DNA from: a bacterium
GTDB lineage: Bacteria; Patescibacteria; Saccharimonadia; Saccharimonadales; UBA4665
DNA: 6,940 nucleotides
Assembly (NCBI GenBank): GCA_021778165.1
Contig: JAJYCU010000034.1
Span: 1 to 6,940 of the forward strand
Direction: 5' to 3'
The notes under the pieces are model-generated. The model ran no database searches and was not told the origin of the DNA. It saw nothing but the letters and a program-made list of their open reading frames with translations. The translations under genes were made by a program, and so were the position numbers. Positions 4,472 to 6,940 of this stretch are shown one piece after another (the stretch's first letter is position 1; each line of letters opens with the position of its first letter).

Positions 4472-5437
4472 ATGGAATCAGTCGATCATTATCTGAACAA
4501 TTTAAAACCACAGCAAAGAAAAGAACTTAAAAAAATACGCAAAATTATACATCAATTTGCACCCGACGTAGAAGAATCAATCAGTTATAAAATGCCAGCT
4601 TTTAAGGTCGATAATGAACCTCTTGTTTATATAGCAGCGTTCAGTAATCATTTAAGTTTTTTCCCAACTTCTAGACCAATAAAAGTAATGAAAGAAGGCT
4701 TAACAAATTTTAAGACTTCCAAAGGTGCTATCCAGTTTACTGCAGACAACCCATTACCAGAAAAAATAATTATTGAACTTCTAAATATAAGATTAAATGA
4801 TATTAGAAAAAATGAAGAATTCATTGAACAAGTGCCACCTAGTAGTAAGATTCTTAGCCAAGTAGCTAAACCGATAAAAATTAAAGAAATTAAAGATCCG
4901 GAGACTCAAAACATCATAAATACAATGTTTCGTATCGCATATGGCAGACAAGGCGACAAGAATTATCCAACATTAGTTGGTTTAGCTGCACCACAAATTG
5001 GTATATCAAAACGTATTATAATAATTGGAATTAACTCGGTTAGTGATGGTCAGCAGCCTGAACTAAGAGCCTTTATAAATCCAAAAATATTAAAATTATC
5101 AAAAGAGACAGAGGATGGCCGTGAAGGTTGTTTTTCAACCTCTAGGGTTTGTGGAATAGTTGAAAGATCAAAGTCAATAGTATTTGAAGCATATGACAGA
5201 AATGTTAAAAAAGTAACTATAACTCTAGAAGGTTTCCCTGCAAGAATTGCGCAACATGAAATCGATCATTTAAATGGAATTAGATTCCCAGACAGAATAA
5301 CAGATAATTCAAAATTGCATTGGGTCGAAGAATATGAATTTGGCAAATACAGAAATAATTGGAAGAAATGGACTATAAAATGCTCACCAGAAAAATGGCA
5401 GGCAATCAAATCTGGATTAATTAACTTTGTTATTTAA
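4472..5437 (+). CDS. DUF1801-peptide deformylase fusion, 321 aa
   Basis: Two domains sit in one uninterrupted frame. Residues about 5-115 are a DUF1801 (YdhG-like) domain: an N-terminal helix pair, SYKMPAF (38-44), HLSFFPTSRPI (60-70), KGAIQF (84-89), and LPEKIIIELLNIRLNDI (95-111). Residues about 124-315 are a peptide deformylase, which removes the formyl group from the initiator Met of nascent proteins. Its three metal-site motifs are present. Motif I is VGLAAPQ (169-175), with Leu where the first Gly of GxGLAAPQ is usual. Motif II is EGCFS (218-222, Cys220, Phe in place of the common Leu). Motif III is HEIDH (262-266, with the catalytic Glu263). So activity is likely. Ordinary deformylases have 150-230 residues and no DUF1801 domain. 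The start is leaderless at ATG 4472. The stop overlaps that of the opposing 7-TM gene. Confidence 0.92.
   Translation: MESVDHYLNNLKPQQRKELKKIRKIIHQFAPDVEESISYKMPAFKVDNEPLVYIAAFSNHLSFFPTSRPIKVMKEGLTNFKTSKGAIQFTADNPLPEKIIIELLNIRLNDIRKNEEFIEQVPPSSKILSQVAKPIKIKEIKDPETQNIINTMFRIAYGRQGDKNYPTLVGLAAPQIGISKRIIIIGINSVSDGQQPELRAFINPKILKLSKETEDGREGCFSTSRVCGIVERSKSIVFEAYDRNVKKVTITLEGFPARIAQHEIDHLNGIRFPDRITDNSKLHWVEEYEFGKYRNNWKKWTIKCSPEKWQAIKSGLINFVI
4896..4914 (+). repeat. 19-bp direct repeat, copy 2 (in deformylase domain)
   Basis: Identical to 4417-4435. This copy is coding, covering most of DPETQNI (142-148) in the N-terminal helix region of the deformylase domain. Confidence 0.9.
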
Positions 5438-6132
5438 ATTCTATGATTATTTGTTTTGGGAGAAATAATTGGAGTTATCGCAAATACTAAGATTAAAGCA
5501 TAAATAACTGCAAAACCACACATAATCGAAGGAATCCCATTAATTGTTTTTGGATTAATCGTATTAACTATACCTGTAGGAAGCAAGAAGCTTAAATAAC
5601 CAAATGCTTGTAGATATAGCGCTTTTTTTATTTTTTTAGATGAGGACCTAGCAAAATAAAGACAAAGCCCAATACCAAGAATAAGGAGCAGATAATAATA
5701 AGCAAAGTAAAATCCACCAACTTTATTAGCAAGTGTGAATATTGAATAATTTCCACCACAGACGCGGCTTAAAAATGCAGTATTTTGAAATCCTAAAGTT
5801 ATAGCGAATATAAAACTAACTAAATAAGTCGAATAAATTGACCAGTTATTCGTTTTCTTAGCAATCTTATAGATTAAATGCAGCCCTAGCGCAGGTAATA
5901 ATGTAATTGCAACAAACCCAATATGCATAAACAGCTCAGACTTATATCCACCGCAAACATTAAATTCAGCTAGTTGAAATATTGCTAGTAAGATCAAGAT
6001 AGCGGCTATAATTCTTGTGACAGAATTCAATTTATATCGATAAATTACATAAAAAAACATCGTCACTTCTATTATCATCGTAAGCAACATTATAGGTGGC
6101 GAGAAACAATATAAAGTATTATTTCTTTTCAT
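5434..6132 (-). CDS. Seven-TM membrane protein, 232 aa, function unknown
   Basis: Polytopic membrane protein with seven predicted segments at about 12-34, 40-58, 67-90, 99-117, 140-161, 171-192 and 200-223, with basic connecting loops such as KKTNNW and RSSSKKIKK. Two CGG motifs, NVCGGY (58-63) and RVCGGNYS (123-130), occupy the loops after TM2 and TM4. On the positive-inside rule these loops are outside, so Cys60 and Cys125 could form a disulfide. The size and topology recall 7-TM sensor modules of histidine kinases, but no kinase or other output domain follows. I recall similar unnamed proteins in candidate-phyla bacteria. The start at ATG 6132 lacks an SD and overlaps the stop of a possible five-residue leader peptide. 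Its stop overlaps that of the deformylase fusion by four bases, tail to tail. Confidence 0.8.
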   Translation of the reverse strand: MKRNNTLYCFSPPIMLLTMIIEVTMFFYVIYRYKLNSVTRIIAAILILLAIFQLAEFNVCGGYKSELFMHIGFVAITLLPALGLHLIYKIAKKTNNWSIYSTYLVSFIFAITLGFQNTAFLSRVCGGNYSIFTLANKVGGFYFAYYYLLLILGIGLCLYFARSSSKKIKKALYLQAFGYLSFLLPTGIVNTINPKTINGIPSIMCGFAVIYALILVFAITPIISPKTNNHRI

Positions 6133-6149
6133 TATACTAAGATTAGCAT
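6132..6149 (-). other. Possible five-residue leader ORF
   Basis: ATG at 6149 opens MLILV and its TAA shares one base with the ATG of the 7-TM gene (TAATG). AATAAT lies seven to twelve bases before this ATG, so the mini-ORF could be the leaderless start of the transcript. The downstream gene, which has no SD, would then be reached by reinitiation. This is a speculative reading of an AT-rich stretch. Confidence 0.25.
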
Positions 6150-6223
6150 TTATAAATTATTTATCATAAATATAATAGATGCTTTTTAAAAAATTTAATT
6201 AATTGTCTTTAATATTTTTTTGA

Positions 6224-6760
6224 CTACTGAGTCTTTATTATTTTCTGAAATTCAGTTTCACCGATTATGCCAGCTAAAATTCTTTTGGATAACTTTTGAT
6301 TTTTCAACATAAAATCAAAAGTTGTTTTAGAAACATTATCAAAAGAATCAATAAGAAGACTATTTGATGTTTCAATAAATCCTGATACTTTTGGTCTAGA
6401 ACTTAAATTGATAACACCAAGAAATAAACCGTGTTGTAATTTTTCTAAACTAGACATATTTTGCCTAAAAACACTTAAATCATTAACCCCTAGATCAATT
6501 AATTCATCATTAACTGCATACAATAATTCAATCCATCCTACTTGTAAAGTAGGGTTTAATGAATCAATTCCCTCTTGCCCCAAAAATATAACAGGATTTC
6601 TTAACATACATTCTGAATTATTTAATGTTTGTTTATCTTCAGTAGAAGCCACTATATTCGAAAAATTTTCAGCTAAAACTAATTGTTCTTCTTTAAAATG
6701 TTTCATTCTATCATGTAAGATGAATGATTCAACTTTATCACTTGGATGTAATTCAAACAT
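6224..6760 (-). CDS. Hypothetical protein, 178 aa, right cargo edge
   Basis: Unrecognised soluble protein. The open frame extends back to 6850 inside the IS end, but those 30 extra codons cover the promoter and IS tip, so I start at ATG 6760 (MFELHPSDKVESF). There is no signal peptide or membrane segment. Predicted structure is largely helical: FILHDRMKHFKEEQLVLAENFSNIV near 13-37, a more mixed centre with RNPVIFLGQEGIDSLNP and WIELLYAVNDELIDLGVNDL, and a helical end FDFMLKNQKLSKRILAGIIGETEFQKIIK. One cysteine is present in the ECMLRN stretch. The start codon has no SD. AATAAT sits six bases before it, and a stronger promoter lies at 6825-6797. It mirrors the 224-aa gene in position, both reading inward from an IS end. 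Confidence 0.72.
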   Translation of the reverse strand: MFELHPSDKVESFILHDRMKHFKEEQLVLAENFSNIVASTEDKQTLNNSECMLRNPVIFLGQEGIDSLNPTLQVGWIELLYAVNDELIDLGVNDLSVFRQNMSSLEKLQHGLFLGVINLSSRPKVSGFIETSNSLLIDSFDNVSKTTFDFMLKNQKLSKRILAGIIGETEFQKIIKTQ

Positions 6761-6796
6761 ATATATATTATTAATTCTATTATTTAAACTAAACAA

Positions 6797-6825
6797 ATAA
6801 TACCATAATATTATATATAAGTCAA
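6797..6825 (-). promoter_or_regulatory. Inward promoter next to right IS end
   Basis: TTGACT (6825-6820), a 17-base spacer and TATTAT (6802-6797) with an extended TG one base before it. It lies at exactly the mirror position of the promoter at 131-159. Transcription would start near 6790 and give a leader of about 30 bases without an SD before ATG 6760. Confidence 0.6.
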
Positions 6826-6849
6826 TAATACCGTAGTAACTCACCAGCA

Positions 6850-6879
6850 TTGCAACCTAAAAGGTAGGCTCCGTATACT
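6850..6879 (+). promoter_or_regulatory. Transposase promoter, right copy
   Basis: TTGCAA (6850-6855), an 18-base spacer and TATACT (6874-6879) form an outward promoter at the IS end. Predicted start is near 6886. The hairpin arm GGTAGGCTCC (6863-6872) lies inside the spacer and so is not part of the native transcript. Confidence 0.6.
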
Positions 6880-6916
6880 GTAAATACTATCAAATAACTA
6901 CAGAAAGGAGCCTACC
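6863..6916 (+). promoter_or_regulatory. SD-sequestering leader hairpin, right IS copy
   Basis: GGTAGGCTCC (6863-6872) is perfectly complementary to GGAGCCTACC (6907-6916). The second arm contains most of the SD (AAAGGAG, 6904-6910) and ends directly at the ATG. An inner stem, CTGTA (6878-6882) with TACAG (6899-6903), stacks inside the loop. On a transcript entering from the cargo side the SD would be paired; on mRNA from the IS promoter the first arm is missing and the SD is free. This matches the known strategy by which IS elements such as IS10 and IS50 block activation by external transcription. Confidence 0.7.
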
Positions 6917-6940
6917 ATGGCTTATTCTATCAACCCTAAC
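6917..6940 (+). CDS. Transposase N-terminus, right IS copy (partial)
   Basis: ATG at 6917 begins MAYSINPN and the window ends after eight codons. It is preceded by AAAGGAG (6904-6910) with a six-base gap, the strongest SD in the window. Leader and codons are identical to the left copy in opposite orientation, so the two frames point away from the cargo. The likely product is a transposase, IS481-like by the look of the longer left copy, but no catalytic part is visible. Translation should be shut off on read-through mRNA by the leader hairpin described separately. Confidence 0.6.

Larger units (their letters stand above)
6832..6940 (-). repeat. Inverted repeat, right arm (IS end)
   Basis: This is the reverse complement of 16-124, identical over all 109 bp and still continuing at the window edge. 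Perfect identity of coding and non-coding parts points to recent duplication or ongoing gene conversion between the two IS copies. The inward tip of the element is at or near 6832. Confidence 0.93.

Noticed and set aside
6408..6800. 130-codon open frame on the plus strand
   Set aside because: It lies antisense to the 178-aa gene, has no promoter or SD, and its composition looks like an antisense shadow.
6761..6850. 30-codon extension of the 178-aa gene on the minus strand
   Set aside because: It again runs through the IS tip and the -35/-10 boxes; ATG 6760 is the better start.
1..6940. CRISPR arrays, tRNA or rRNA genes, toxin-antitoxin or defence operons
   Set aside because: I looked on both strands and saw no regularly spaced repeats, no tRNA-like cloverleaf, and no recognisable defence proteins.
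1..6940. Alternative genetic code with TGA as glycine
   Set aside because: The lack of TGA stops among the called genes is compatible with it, but all recognised domains are full length under the standard code and do not run on through in-frame TGA.

Overview
The window is an AT-rich cargo segment bracketed by two outward-facing copies of the same insertion-sequence end. Bases 16-124 are the exact reverse complement of 6832-6940, 109 bp without a mismatch. At each outer edge a transposase-like reading frame begins (MAYSINPN...) and runs out of the window. The layout is that of a composite transposon or IS-flanked genomic island. The outer IS ends and any target duplications lie outside the window, so mobility as a unit is inferred, not shown.

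The organism is bacterial and low in GC. The gene set (DUF4342, DUF1653, DUF1801, ArsR plus AHSA1/SRPBCC, SDR, 7-TM orphan) and the many leaderless starts fit a Patescibacteria/CPR genome, perhaps Saccharibacteria. This is a tentative assignment from memory of such genomes. Every stop codon of a called gene is TAA or TAG, and glycine is written with GGN codons, so nothing suggests the TGA recoding of Gracilibacteria.

Layout from left to right: IS end with transposase start (minus); unknown 224-aa gene 166-840 (plus); 61-aa two-TM protein 955-1140 (plus); convergent gap; an operon of DUF4342 protein and a 72-aa membrane protein (1728 to 1255, minus); 240-bp gap; ArsR repressor and SRPBCC protein operon (2763 to 1969, minus) with a three-half-site operator; terminator; a 58-aa Trp-rich single-TM protein (3049 to 2873, minus); SDR oxidoreductase 3257-4015, DUF1653 protein 4109-4384 and a DUF1801-peptide deformylase fusion 4472-5437 (all plus); a 7-TM protein (6132 to 5434, minus) overlapping the fusion tail to tail; unknown 178-aa gene (6760 to 6224, minus); IS end with transposase start (plus). 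No stretch longer than 300 bases lacks a gene.

Two translation modes coexist. Most genes that have their own promoter have a -10 box 6-8 nt before the start codon and no Shine-Dalgarno (SD) sequence, so their mRNAs should be leaderless. The SRPBCC gene inside its operon, the DUF4342 gene, the 58-aa gene and the transposase have SD sequences. In the IS leader the SD sits in the stem of a hairpin that forms only on read-through transcripts.

The most notable items are the SD-sequestering IS leader, the DUF1801-deformylase fusion, a 19-bp deformylase-coding remnant just upstream of it, and the promoter-like similarity that continues inward from both IS ends. No single pathway links the cargo genes; it looks like an accessory collection, each unit with its own promoter.
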